Positions 23,542 to 31,732 of a stretch of 46,646 nucleotides of DNA are shown here, piece after piece. The first letter of the stretch is position 1, and each line of letters begins with the position of its first letter. A model generated the notes under the pieces. The model saw only the letters and a program-made list of their open reading frames with translations, was not told the origin of the DNA and ran no database searches. Made by a program: the position numbers and the translations under genes. This stretch comes from Chromatiales bacterium (GTDB lineage Bacteria > Pseudomonadota > Gammaproteobacteria > Chromatiales > Chromatiaceae). Where the stretch lies: contig JAKSBX010000069.1 in assembly GCA_022360905.1 (NCBI GenBank), forward strand, positions 1-46,646, written 5' to 3'.

Positions 23542-24894
23542 TCAGACACCTGTACTTCTGGCCAAAGATGCCAGCTGATCCATGTCAGGTTGCAAAGCGA
23601 TTGCTTGCGACTCCTTCGACCATGGCACCCTGACACCCAGGCTCTCTGCAACCTGTATGGAAGAACTTAATGCATCTTCATGAAAGCCATAACCAAAGTA
23701 ACTGCCGCAATACCAGATTCTCTCTTTTCCCTGAATTTCATTCAGTCTTTGCTGTGCCCAGATGGCACTACGATCGAATACAGGGTGTTGATAAACCATC
23801 TTCTCGATCAACTGATCTTCACATGGAAGCTGAAGCGGGTTTAATGAGACAAAGTAGTCTTTTTCTGTCTTCAGACGTTGCAGTCGATTCATCCAGTAAC
23901 TGACCGAAACAGACCGCTCTTTCGTCTTATGCTGATCATCAGCGATGTAGTTCCAGGAGGACCAGACATTGCGCAGTTTGGGCATAAGTTCTGTATCAGT
24001 ATGCAGATATACAGTGTTGTCCTGGTATCTGAATTTGCTTAACAACTCGGCTTCCAGAGGATTTGGCTGTTCTAGCAGAGATGCCGCCTCGTCGGCATGG
24101 CTGGCTATGATCAGGGCGTCATAGGCTTCTCTGTGGCCCGCTTTTGTAACGATTTCTACGCCGTTGGCTGTACGCCTAACCGAAGCGACAGGTTGATTGG
24201 TTTTAATACGATTACCCAAGCAGCCAGCCATAACCTTTACATACTGCCAACTGCCACCTACCAGGGTCTTCCACTGCGGCCGGTTCTTAAGTTCGACTAA
24301 ACCATGGTTGCGGAAAAACTGAGCAAAGCTGCTGAATGGAAATGAGAGCATTGTACTGGTCGGGCAGGACCATATTGCTGCTGCCATCGGCAACAGGTAG
24401 TCATAGCGGAATTGTTGATTGTAGCCATACAGATCAAGGAACTCCCCAAGCGTTATGCTGTGGTCGTCATGATGAACGAACTTTTGGCATTGGTTGTTGA
24501 AACGCAATATCTCTTTAATCATCGATAAGAACTGTAAATCAACCAGATTTTGTCTCTGGGCAAACAGCTTTTTCAGATTGTCGCCAGCATATTCCAGGGA
24601 TCCGGAATTGATTGAAACAGCGAACGACATGTCCGTGTTTTGCGTTTCAATATCGAGGTATTTGAGTAACTCTGTTAACAGGGGATAGTTGGGCTCGTTG
24701 TATACAATGAAACCGGTGTCAATCGGAATCCTGTTTCTACCCTCCAATACCTCTATTGTGTGAGTGTGGCCGCCCACATACGCATTTTGTTCATACAGAG
24801 TCACTTCATATCTGTTTTTAAGCAGCCAGGCTGCGCTTAAACCTGCTATCCCGCTTCCCACAATCCCGATTCGCTTTATCTCGTTTTGCTTCAC
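23542..24894 (-). CDS. FAD-dependent amine-oxidase-type oxidoreductase
   Basis: 450 aa. FAD-binding Rossmann motif IVGSGIAGLSAAWLL (11-25; GSGIAG at 13-18) followed by the E in TLYEQNAYVGGHTHT and the conserved IPIDTGFIVYNEPNYPLL, typical of the phytoene-desaturase/amine-oxidase relatives that head cfa/DUF1365 operons. The C-terminus carries the second FAD motif, IWYCGSYFGYGFHEDALSSS. It could desaturate or oxidise a lipid acyl chain (UfaD-like, inference). It is the first gene of the six-gene operon; the TGTACA boxes lie 36-75 bases upstream. Confidence 0.93.
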   Translation of the reverse strand: MKQNEIKRIGIVGSGIAGLSAAWLLKNRYEVTLYEQNAYVGGHTHTIEVLEGRNRIPIDTGFIVYNEPNYPLLTELLKYLDIETQNTDMSFAVSINSGSLEYAGDNLKKLFAQRQNLVDLQFLSMIKEILRFNNQCQKFVHHDDHSITLGEFLDLYGYNQQFRYDYLLPMAAAIWSCPTSTMLSFPFSSFAQFFRNHGLVELKNRPQWKTLVGGSWQYVKVMAGCLGNRIKTNQPVASVRRTANGVEIVTKAGHREAYDALIIASHADEAASLLEQPNPLEAELLSKFRYQDNTVYLHTDTELMPKLRNVWSSWNYIADDQHKTKERSVSVSYWMNRLQRLKTEKDYFVSLNPLQLPCEDQLIEKMVYQHPVFDRSAIWAQQRLNEIQGKERIWYCGSYFGYGFHEDALSSSIQVAESLGVRVPWSKESQAIALQPDMDQLASLARSTGV

Positions 24895-24928
24895 AGTGAA
24901 TCCCCACAGATTTATTTATCTACAATAT

Positions 24929-24970
24929 TTGTACAAAAATGTACAAAAAACAACTACAATAATTGTACAA
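24929..24970. promoter_or_regulatory. TGTACA box cluster between lipid operon and SDR gene
   Basis: Three TGTACA units: 24930-24935, 24940-24945 and 24964-24969, within TTTGTACAAAAATGTACAAA and ATTGTACAA. The first two start 10 bases apart, close to the spacing at 11201/11210 and 30906/30915. They lie 36 bases before the oxidoreductase start (minus) and about 120 bases before the SDR start (plus), suitable for controlling the divergent pair by the LitR-like regulator. Confidence 0.72.
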
Positions 24971-25091
24971 AGACAATAAATATTTTGGGTTATTTCTTTT
25001 GAGATGCTAATTAAGCATTTCAAAACAATGAGATAGAGTTTTTTATAATGATTCAACGGTGACTGGTAATTTGATACAAAAGGTATGATTT

Positions 25092-25868
25092 ATGGTGTTT
25101 ACCTCAAAACATGAAGAGAGCTCACCACCCATTGTCTGGATTACCGGGGGTGGTAGCGGTATCGGCAGATCTCTGGCCCACACACTGAGCAACATGGGTT
25201 GGATTGTGGTGATATCCGGCCGCAATCGTGAAAAACTGATCAAAACAGCAGCAACCGGCGGTAAGCAACCGATCCAGCAGATGACACTGGATGTTACCGA
25301 TCCTCAATCGGTCAGCCGTGTGATTGGCGAGATCGAGAGGCAATACGGAGGAATCGACTATGCGTTTCTGAATGCGGGGGATTACTCACCAATGAGGTTG
25401 AAGGAATTCAATCTGGAGCTGTTTCACAGACTGAACGATGTCAACTATCTCGGTGTGGTCAATTGCCTGGCGGCGCTGCTGCCGGGCATGCGGCAACGTG
25501 CTCAGGGGCAGATTCTGATAACAGCCAGTCTGTCCGCCTATCGTGGTTTACCAGGGGCTGCTCCCTATAGCGCCACTAAGGCTGCATTGATCAATCTGGC
25601 CGAGTCTTTGCAACCAGAGTTATCTCAGTTGGGAATTCGCATACGTTTGATCAATCCGGGATTCGTGGCGACAGAGCTCACTGAGAAGAATGATTTCAAG
25701 ATGCCGTTTCTGATCACGCCTGCAATGGCCGCCGAGGCGATTCAGAATCAGCTTTTATCAAAGCGCTTCGAAATCCGTTTTCCAACCACATTTTCATGGA
25801 TCATGAAAGCACTCAGTTGGATCCCCTATCGAATCTATTTTGCACTGATGCGGAGACTGCTGAAATGA
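25092..25868 (+). CDS. short-chain dehydrogenase/reductase
   Basis: 258 aa, classical SDR: TGGGSGIGRSLA cofactor motif (about 17-28), N-A-G at about 94-96 (LNAGDYS), catalytic Ser in ITASLSAYRG, and Y-x3-K in APYSATKAA. Acts on an unknown substrate. A C-terminal stretch (MKALSWIPYRIYFALMRR) is hydrophobic and basic and could attach to membrane. The gene is divergent from the lipid operon and overlaps the next gene by four bases (ATGA). SDR plus NTF2-like pairs accompany the same cluster in other bacteria, so a lipid-derived substrate is plausible (inference). Confidence 0.9.
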   Translation: MVFTSKHEESSPPIVWITGGGSGIGRSLAHTLSNMGWIVVISGRNREKLIKTAATGGKQPIQQMTLDVTDPQSVSRVIGEIERQYGGIDYAFLNAGDYSPMRLKEFNLELFHRLNDVNYLGVVNCLAALLPGMRQRAQGQILITASLSAYRGLPGAAPYSATKAALINLAESLQPELSQLGIRIRLINPGFVATELTEKNDFKMPFLITPAMAAEAIQNQLLSKRFEIRFPTTFSWIMKALSWIPYRIYFALMRRLLK

Positions 25869-26302
25869 GTGAGATTAGAGAATGGCTGTCTCGATACAGC
25901 GCTTTTTTTGAATCTCTGGATACAACGAAACTTGAACAGTGCGATCAGCTGTTTGATCAACAGATTCGTTTCAAAGATCCATTTAACAATGTTAAAGGCA
26001 TTGAGGCGGTGAAGCGTATATTCAGTCATATGTTCCATGTCTGTGACTATTGTCAGTTTGAAGTCACGAACAGTTGCGGCCATGAGTATCTGGGGTATAT
26101 ACACTGGAAGTTTCACTACACAGTGAAGGGTAGTGGTAAAAGCCGAACTATTGTCGGTATCAGTCAGCTCAAATTCAATCCTCAGGGTGAGGTGACGGAA
26201 CACATCGACTATTGGGACTCTGCTGAATATATCTATGAAAAACTGCCGCTGATTGGTAGGTTACTGATTTGGATTCGTAAGCGTTACCTACAGGCTGTTT
26301 AA
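25865..26302 (+). CDS. NTF2-like/SnoaL-type protein
   Basis: 145 aa from the ATG inside the SDR stop (ATGA). Small alpha+beta cone protein of the nuclear-transport-factor-2 fold: an N-terminal helix pair (EIREWLSRYSAFFESL), then RFKDPFNNVKGIEAVKRIFSHMF with the family's DPF...G...I pattern, and the end EHIDYWDSAEYIYEKLPLIGRLL. Such proteins bind or isomerise small hydrophobic molecules. Translational coupling with the SDR suggests they act on the same compound. Confidence 0.85.
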   Translation: MSEIREWLSRYSAFFESLDTTKLEQCDQLFDQQIRFKDPFNNVKGIEAVKRIFSHMFHVCDYCQFEVTNSCGHEYLGYIHWKFHYTVKGSGKSRTIVGISQLKFNPQGEVTEHIDYWDSAEYIYEKLPLIGRLLIWIRKRYLQAV

Positions 26303-26393
26303 CAGAGAAGGGGGATCGGCACTTATAGTTTGTTCAATTCCAACTAGACTTAAAACAGTTTCAACAATAATTTGAATTCCAGTGGGGTGGCCA

Positions 26394-26900
26394 ATGCATC
26401 AATTAAGAGTTTCCATGCTTCAGGGTATGCCGATCTTCGGCGGTGTCAGTGAAGCCACCTTGGATCTGTTACTCGGCAAGGCATCCATCATAGAGGTTGC
26501 CAAAGAGCAATATTTTTTCCAAGAGGGAGACTTGGATAACTCAATCTATATTCTGGAGCAGGGGCGAGTGGCTGTCTACAGAACCTGGCAGGAGAGGCGC
26601 TACATGCTCAGAGCCCTGGAAGCGGGTGACTGTTTTGGAGAAATGGCCCTGATGGATTGCAAACCCAGAAGTGCAGCCGTGCAGGCGCTGGAAGATTGTC
26701 AGGCAATTCAGATCAGGGCGGCTCAATTGGCAGAACTCTACGGTCTCGATCATGAGCAGTATCTGATGATCTACATGAATCTTGGGCGAGAGGTTTGTCG
26801 ACGCTTAAGTGAGGCGGATCACCGTCTGTTCATCAACCGTTTTTCACTTGATGCGGGTGACCAAAGCCAAACCGATCAGGCCCAGTGCCATCAACAGTAG
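26394..26900 (+). CDS. cyclic-nucleotide-binding domain protein without DNA-binding domain
   Basis: 168 aa from ATG 26394 (GGGGTGG upstream; a GTG at 26382 is also in frame). A single Crp-type cNMP domain: LQGMPIFGGVSEATLDLLL, the phosphate-binding cassette GDCFGEMALMDCKPRSAAVQA (86-106), and a C-helix at about 125-148. No helix-turn-helix follows, so it is a cNMP sensor that would work by protein contact, not direct DNA binding. The cassette has FGEMAL...RSAA, the usual cAMP/cGMP-contacting pattern. It lies between the NTF2-like gene and the convergent small secreted protein. Confidence 0.85.
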   Translation: MHQLRVSMLQGMPIFGGVSEATLDLLLGKASIIEVAKEQYFFQEGDLDNSIYILEQGRVAVYRTWQERRYMLRALEAGDCFGEMALMDCKPRSAAVQALEDCQAIQIRAAQLAELYGLDHEQYLMIYMNLGREVCRRLSEADHRLFINRFSLDAGDQSQTDQAQCHQQ

Positions 26901-27167
26901 AGAGAGGGGCTGGAGCAGCTGGTTGTTACTCTCATCCCGGAACAAGGCCGTGCAACCTCTCTCCATCCGATGGGAGCTTGTACAGCGGGGTGTCCCTCCA
27001 TTCGTGAGGAATGCTGCTTCAGAAACGGTCTGAGAGATACGCTGTTCAACCACCACCCTAGACAGTTGAGATGAAGTATCAGTGGGCAATAAGCCATGAT
27101 GCTCCGCAAGAATTTCAGTAGAGCTGATAAAAACAATCAATAGCAGTAATGTAACAAAGCGGTTCAT
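26844..27167 (-). CDS. small exported protein with C-terminal membrane anchor, unknown
   Basis: 107 aa if started at 27167, giving MNRFVTLLLLIVFISSTEILA, a clear signal peptide. The mature part holds two cysteines (near 62 and 71, in RCTSSHRMERGC) and ends with a hydrophobic segment, LSLLLMALGLIGLALVTRIK, followed by no tail beyond the basic end, like a C-terminal anchor. It overlaps the 3' end of the cNMP gene by 57 bases on the opposite strand. The ribosome site is weak. The signal/anchor pairing is the main support; I recognise no family. Confidence 0.5.
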   Translation of the reverse strand: MNRFVTLLLLIVFISSTEILAEHHGLLPTDTSSQLSRVVVEQRISQTVSEAAFLTNGGTPRCTSSHRMERGCTALFRDESNNQLLQPLSLLLMALGLIGLALVTRIK

Positions 27168-27440
27168 ATGAAACTGCTTGGCAATGTGCAAGATTATGTT
27201 TGGTATGCCCCCAGTATCATTGTGCAAGTAGAATGCCACTAGAATAAATCTCTTATAATCAATCACCTGTGATTGAAGCATTCAGCGAATCCCTAAGCTT
27301 TGTAAAGTATCCCGACGCTTTCAATCCTCAAAGGTTACTAGGCCTGATCGTGAAATTGCCCAGGAGAAGCTTTGGTCCATTCACTTTTTGCGATCCCGGG
27401 ATGAGTAGAATTGATCGCCTCATATCTATTTATTCGATTA

Positions 27441-27472
27441 GCGAGAGTTTGCGGTGATTGGCGTTCATTTGC
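27441..27472. repeat. partial family B repeat
   Basis: GCGGTGATTGGCGTTCATTT (27451-27470) matches the right arm of the family B palindrome (42425-42444) almost exactly; the preceding GCGAGAGTTT resembles TGTGAGAGTT at 42401-42410. Only one arm is present. The 347-base gap 27168-27514 holds no other feature I can support. Confidence 0.65.
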
Positions 27473-27514
27473 GACCAATCACGCTCTCTTCATGGCAAAC
27501 CCCAGATTAGGAGT

Positions 27515-28477
27515 CTAAATCAAATTACGCAGACCAAGTTTTTCAGGATGGGGTTGCAGATAGATCTGTCTGGACATGTAGCTGTCCGGGTGTAGTCGGA
27601 AGTAGTGTTTCAGCAGTGTCATTGGCACCACCAATGGAGTCTCCATGCGTCGATAGGCCTCTATGCAGGAGACAAGTTCACTCTTGTCTTCAGAGTCGAT
27701 GCTTTTTTTTAAGTACCCCATGATATGTTGCAACACATTGACATGACGGCTACGGGTGACTCGGCGTTTGAGGGTCTGCATCAAGGCCTCAATGTAGGTG
27801 GCTGCGATCTGATCCAGGTCCTCTTCGGCGAGGTTTGAGAGCAGTCGTCCCAGCCTCTGGTAAGCGGCTTGAGAGTGGGCCATCACCAGGTATTTATGGT
27901 TGGTGTGAAAGTCGATCAGTTTTGCAGCAGAGAAGCCTTGCTGTCGAAGCAGGTGCCAGCGATGGTAGACATAGATGCGGTTGATAAAGTTCTCCCGCAG
28001 TACCGGGTCGTTGAGTCGGCCCTCTTCTTCCACCGGTAGTTGAGGAAGTTTTTCCATTAACAGCTGAGCAAAGATCCCGCTGCCTTTACGCTGTGCATGG
28101 GTGCCCTGTTCGGAAAATACCTTAACTCGAGACATACCGCAGCTCGGTGAGTTCTTTTTTAAAATATAGCCGCTTAAATGGTCCAGCCGCTCGGTTTGCT
28201 GCAGGGCGTATGCCTGCATTTGCCGGGTGAAATCCTGACTGGGGTCCGCAACCCCGATCAAGCGGGGTTTGTCTGGATCGCCAACCAGTCTGATCGTAGG
28301 GCGGGGCACTCCCAGGCCAATGCCGGTCTCCGGGCAGAGTGGATGATACTCGACATGTTCCTGAAGTATCTCGGCAATGAATCGATCTCTTTTATGGCCA
28401 CCGTCATACCGCACCTGGTGTCCCAGCAGACAGGCACTGAGACCGATGATCGGTTTTGTTGTTTCTGGTTGGTTCAT
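27515..28477 (-). CDS. DUF523/DUF1722 protein (YbgA-like)
   Basis: 320 aa from ATG 28477, which shares one base with the photolyase stop (TGATG); an in-frame GTG one codon earlier is possible. Residues 8-150 are DUF523: SACLLGHQVRYDGG, CPETGIGLGVPRPTIRL and ILKKNSPSCGMSRVKV, with three conserved cysteines. Residues about 185-300 are DUF1722 (RRVTRSRHVNVLQHIMGYLKK...TPLVVPMTLLKHYFR). E. coli ybgA lies beside phrB in the same way; the protein is often thought to have a nucleic-acid or thiol-related role, but its function is not established. Confidence 0.93.
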   Translation of the reverse strand: MNQPETTKPIIGLSACLLGHQVRYDGGHKRDRFIAEILQEHVEYHPLCPETGIGLGVPRPTIRLVGDPDKPRLIGVADPSQDFTRQMQAYALQQTERLDHLSGYILKKNSPSCGMSRVKVFSEQGTHAQRKGSGIFAQLLMEKLPQLPVEEEGRLNDPVLRENFINRIYVYHRWHLLRQQGFSAAKLIDFHTNHKYLVMAHSQAAYQRLGRLLSNLAEEDLDQIAATYIEALMQTLKRRVTRSRHVNVLQHIMGYLKKSIDSEDKSELVSCIEAYRRMETPLVVPMTLLKHYFRLHPDSYMSRQIYLQPHPEKLGLRNLI

Positions 28478-29952
28478 CACTTAGTACCAGCGGTGTTGGA
28501 TCGACGCTTGACACTCTCCCAACGCTTCAGCGCCTCTTTTCTCGAACTCTGTAAGTCGACTATGGGCTTGGGATAGGTTTTGCCCAGCTGTACACCCGCC
28601 TTGAATAGTTCGCTCGTTTTTACCGTCCAGGGTGCATACAGGCTTTTGGTGGGCAATGCTGACAATTCCGGCAGCCATTGCTTGATGTAGTTACCGCTGG
28701 GATCGAACCGTTCTGCCTGTCTTACAGGGTTGAAAATACGGAAGTAGGGCGCCGCGTCTGCACCACAGCCAGCACTCCATTGCCATCCCAGGCTGTTATT
28801 CGCCAGGTCGGCATCGACCAGCGTATCCCAAAACCAGCGTGCCCCTTCCAACCAGTGAATGCCCATATTTTTACTCAGTAGGGAAGCGACAATCATACGC
28901 ACCCGGTTGTGCATCCAGCCGGTTTGCCACAGTTCCCGCATGCCCGCATCCACAATGGGTATACCGGTTTGTCCCTGCTGCCATTGTTGAAGCACGCTTT
29001 TGGCTTGCTTGCCTGACCGCCAGGGGTAGTCAGCAAACCGGGAATCGAAGGGTAATCGGTCGGTGTGGGGATTGTTTTCCAATAGATCGATGGCAAATTC
29101 ACGCCACGCCAATTGGCGGAGATATTGACTGGCTCCCTCATTGTTGGTGTGTGTCGGTGTATCGCCAAGCCGAGCCGATAAGCCGTTGGCTATCTGTATC
29201 GGGCTGATCTCGCCGAAATGAAGATGGGCAGATAGACGGGATGTCTCAGATAGGTCAGGCCTGTCCCTGCCGGTATGGTAATCACTGACCGTCTGTTGCA
29301 GGAAACCATGCAGCTTCTTAAATGCCCCCGCTTCACCGGGCTGCCAGTGATTGTGAAACTCTCGATACCAGGGGTTGCCTGGCAGCAGTTTCAGGCTGTC
29401 TATATCCAGTGAATCAATCTGATCGGGCAGCGGAGGCAGGGATTTTGGTGCTGGATCCGCAGACCGGTTCAACATGCCCTGTTTTTGTAGCGCGCGCCAG
29501 AAGGGGGTAAAGACCCGGTAGCTGCCTCCATCGAGTCGTCGGATTGAGTTACCATCCAACGATTGATAGGAGTGGAACTGATGACAGCTGACACCGGCTT
29601 TGGTTAGTTCACGGCAGACCCGGCTATCCCGTTGTACCGACGCAGGTTCGGGTAGATGGGTGAAAAACAGATGTTGGCATCGATGTTTTATAGCCAACTT
29701 GCGTAACACCAGACGGCTCGATCCTTTGGCGATGATCAATCCGGATCCCAGCTCGCGTAGATCCCTATCCAGGGCAATCAGGCTGTTATGCAGCCACCAG
29801 TTGGATGCTGCCCCAGGCTGCCAGGGTTGCTCTTCCTCGGGTGCATGGATGTAGATCGGCAGTAGATGTTTCGCTTCTCGGATCGCTGCCAGCAGAGCAG
29901 GGTGGTCGGTTAACCTTAGATCCCGTCTGAACCAGAGGATAGACCGCGTCAC
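28477..29952 (-). CDS. phrB: deoxyribodipyrimidine photolyase
   Basis: 491 aa, class I CPD photolyase. It splits UV-made pyrimidine dimers using blue light. N-terminal antenna domain starts with SILWFRRDLRLTDHPAL; the C-terminal FAD domain has GRDRPDLSETSRLSAHLHFGEISP, the DNA-contact/electron-transfer region WRSGKQAKSVLQQWQQGQTGIPIVDAGMRELWQTGWMHNRVRM, and WQWSAGCGADAAPYFRIFNP. The start codon is GTG at 29952, two bases after the litR stop, so it is co-transcribed with the regulator. Confidence 0.96.
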   Translation of the reverse strand: MTRSILWFRRDLRLTDHPALLAAIREAKHLLPIYIHAPEEEQPWQPGAASNWWLHNSLIALDRDLRELGSGLIIAKGSSRLVLRKLAIKHRCQHLFFTHLPEPASVQRDSRVCRELTKAGVSCHQFHSYQSLDGNSIRRLDGGSYRVFTPFWRALQKQGMLNRSADPAPKSLPPLPDQIDSLDIDSLKLLPGNPWYREFHNHWQPGEAGAFKKLHGFLQQTVSDYHTGRDRPDLSETSRLSAHLHFGEISPIQIANGLSARLGDTPTHTNNEGASQYLRQLAWREFAIDLLENNPHTDRLPFDSRFADYPWRSGKQAKSVLQQWQQGQTGIPIVDAGMRELWQTGWMHNRVRMIVASLLSKNMGIHWLEGARWFWDTLVDADLANNSLGWQWSAGCGADAAPYFRIFNPVRQAERFDPSGNYIKQWLPELSALPTKSLYAPWTVKTSELFKAGVQLGKTYPKPIVDLQSSRKEALKRWESVKRRSNTAGTK

Positions 29953-29954
29953 GA

Positions 29955-30881
29955 TCAGCGGCCTGCCGTCAATCTGTCATCAATTTGAACCACTGCAGCA
30001 GCCAAATCCACGGCCAGTGGAATTGCACCTGCTTTCAAAATCTCGGCTTGATGAGTCTGAGTGATTGTACCGCCGACAAATACCGGTTCGGTCAACTTTT
30101 GTACCAACGCAGGCAGGTGACTCTGTAACAGAGCGATTGGTGGCTCCAAGCTGCCAAAAAGGATCAGGGCTTCACTGTGGGAACGGTTGATGGTCAGTGG
30201 CAGGAATTCCAGGCTTAGATCCGGACCCAATAAAACAGGCTTGTATCCCTGAGTCATCGCTTTCAGGCTGAACAGAAGAAGCTCCACTTCGCTAGATTCG
30301 TTCGGCAGGCAGCCCCCCAGTAGTCGTCTGCCACGAGTTTGTGCCGACTGATGATGAAAACGTGCGCCGAGTTTGTTGCGCAGGTAGGTATGGAAGAAGC
30401 GGCTTTCCACCTCGGCCAAAGGCTGACTACTGCGCCTTTGGTGCAGCTCATGGAGCATAGGTTGCAATAACAGACGGGTTACCAGTTCGATTGGGTAGAG
30501 GGAGAGTGCCTCATTGTAGCTGCCGTCGAGGGCATTCTCATCGAACTCAGCGATCGCCTGAAGCATCCTGCTGCGATAGGTCTCCCAGACATCGCGCTCT
30601 TCAGCCTGAGATGAATCAAGGCCTTGTATGGGGGCGCCGTTGCCGGAGAGCCGGTTCTTTACCTGCCCGATCGAGATGCCCTGGTCGATGAAATCCATGA
30701 TCCGCCGGATCAGCTGAATATGTTCGTCGGTATAGAGTCGATGTCCCTTGGGGGTTCTTTCCGGCTTGATCAGTCCATATCGCCTTTCCCAGGCGCGCAG
30801 CGTTACAGGATTGATACCGGTCAGCTCTGAGACCTTGCGAATCGGGTAAAAACCATTTTTATACGGGGGTTGTTCTTTCAT
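29955..30881 (-). CDS. litR: MerR-family light-response regulator, class II LitR-like
   Basis: 308 aa. Residues 12-80 form a MerR-type winged helix-turn-helix: IRKVSELTGINPVTLRAWERRYGL and the wing RTPKGHRLYTDEH. The rest has the LitR/CarH layout, a helical bundle (about 100-180, with EVESRFFHTYLRNKLGARFHH) and a Rossmann-like cobalamin fold (185-308). The DxHxxG loop that ligates B12 is replaced by NESSEVE (194-200) with no histidine, so adenosylcobalamin is unlikely to be the sensor. This is the class II LitR type; in Pseudomonas putida it is controlled with a short LOV protein. A LOV gene is present at 18332-18787. It heads the litR-phrB-ybgA operon, with its own TGTACA boxes upstream. Confidence 0.85.
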   Translation of the reverse strand: MKEQPPYKNGFYPIRKVSELTGINPVTLRAWERRYGLIKPERTPKGHRLYTDEHIQLIRRIMDFIDQGISIGQVKNRLSGNGAPIQGLDSSQAEERDVWETYRSRMLQAIAEFDENALDGSYNEALSLYPIELVTRLLLQPMLHELHQRRSSQPLAEVESRFFHTYLRNKLGARFHHQSAQTRGRRLLGGCLPNESSEVELLLFSLKAMTQGYKPVLLGPDLSLEFLPLTINRSHSEALILFGSLEPPIALLQSHLPALVQKLTEPVFVGGTITQTHQAEILKAGAIPLAVDLAAAVVQIDDRLTAGR

Positions 30882-30905
30882 GAACCTGGTCGTTAATTTA
30901 AAACT

Positions 30906-30942
30906 TATACATAGTGTACAATAATTTTTTGAAATTTGTACT
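30906..30942. promoter_or_regulatory. TGTACA-type boxes at the litR promoter
   Basis: TATACATAGTGTACA (30906-30920) holds two units 9 bases apart, and a half-match TGTACT lies at 30937-30942. The region is AT-rich with TATAAG-like -10 options on the minus strand, so the boxes cover the promoter, as expected of autorepression. The remaining 250 bases to the truncated haemoglobin start show nothing else. Confidence 0.7.
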
Positions 30943-31197
30943 TTTCGAATAACCTAAGGATTGAGTGGCTTTTATGGCTGAGTGCGCGTGAGGCACTGGC
31001 CCGGGATAGGCTAGGCAACTCTGTTAAATAGATCCGAGTTCAGTGATATCAGCGATGGGAAAGAGACGGAACTCCAAAACCCGGCTCTGCCGATTGACTA
31101 TTCTGCTTGTGGTAAGGAATCGATTCTGTTTTATTTGCCAGCCCAATCGTTCAGATTGATATTCACTGTTTGGCTTTTTTAACGGGTATACGAGATC

Positions 31198-31587
31198 ATG
31201 CAACCAGCGACAACACATTATGAGAGATTAGGCGGCGAAAAATCTGTACGTGAACTGGTTGATCGCTTCTATGACCTGATGGATGCTCAGGACGATGTTA
31301 CCGAGTTACGCCAATTACACGCCAAGAGCCTCAAAGTCTCTCGGGAGAAGTTGTTTCTGTTTCTTTCTGGCTGGTTGGGCGGTCCATCTCTGTACACTGA
31401 GAAGTATGGTCACCCAAGGCTCAGAGCGCGGCATCTTCCCTTCAGTATCGGCATCGAAGAGCGGGACCAATGGATGCAATGTATGAAGACAGCCATGCAA
31501 CAGATGTCACTGGATGAGTCACTGCAAGAAGAGTTGTTGCAGGCTTTTTATAAAACAGCGGATTTTATGCGTAACCGAGAAGGTTGA
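31198..31587 (+). CDS. group II (O-type) truncated haemoglobin
   Basis: 129 aa. HPRLRARHLPFSIGIEERDQWMQCM holds the group II hallmarks: proximal H79 and G8 tryptophan W92, with the E7-region LFLFLSGWLGG, B10 Tyr in RFYDLM and the TEKYGHP turn. Such proteins bind O2 and NO tightly and are linked with peroxide and NO chemistry. The start has a weak ribosome site; GTATACGAGATC precedes the ATG. No terminator is obvious. A possible 36-codon ORF just downstream was not called. Confidence 0.94.
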   Translation: MQPATTHYERLGGEKSVRELVDRFYDLMDAQDDVTELRQLHAKSLKVSREKLFLFLSGWLGGPSLYTEKYGHPRLRARHLPFSIGIEERDQWMQCMKTAMQQMSLDESLQEELLQAFYKTADFMRNREG

Positions 31588-31732
31588 GATATGCGTGGGT
31601 CAGGTCAGCCCGGTGTTGCGATTTTGCTATGGGCCACTCGTGCAGACTTGGGTTTCGAGATACTTATAGCCTGGTTGAAGTGCACTGGCCGAAACTACTG
31701 AATGCTGCAAATTGTGGCTTGAACGGCTTATC

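Noticed and set aside
27269..27457. 62-codon plus-strand ORF
   Set aside because: It runs into the partial family B repeat, and has no motif.
31591..31701. 36-codon ORF just after the truncated haemoglobin gene
   Set aside because: Only a weak ribosome site and a composition without features; chance ORF cannot be excluded.
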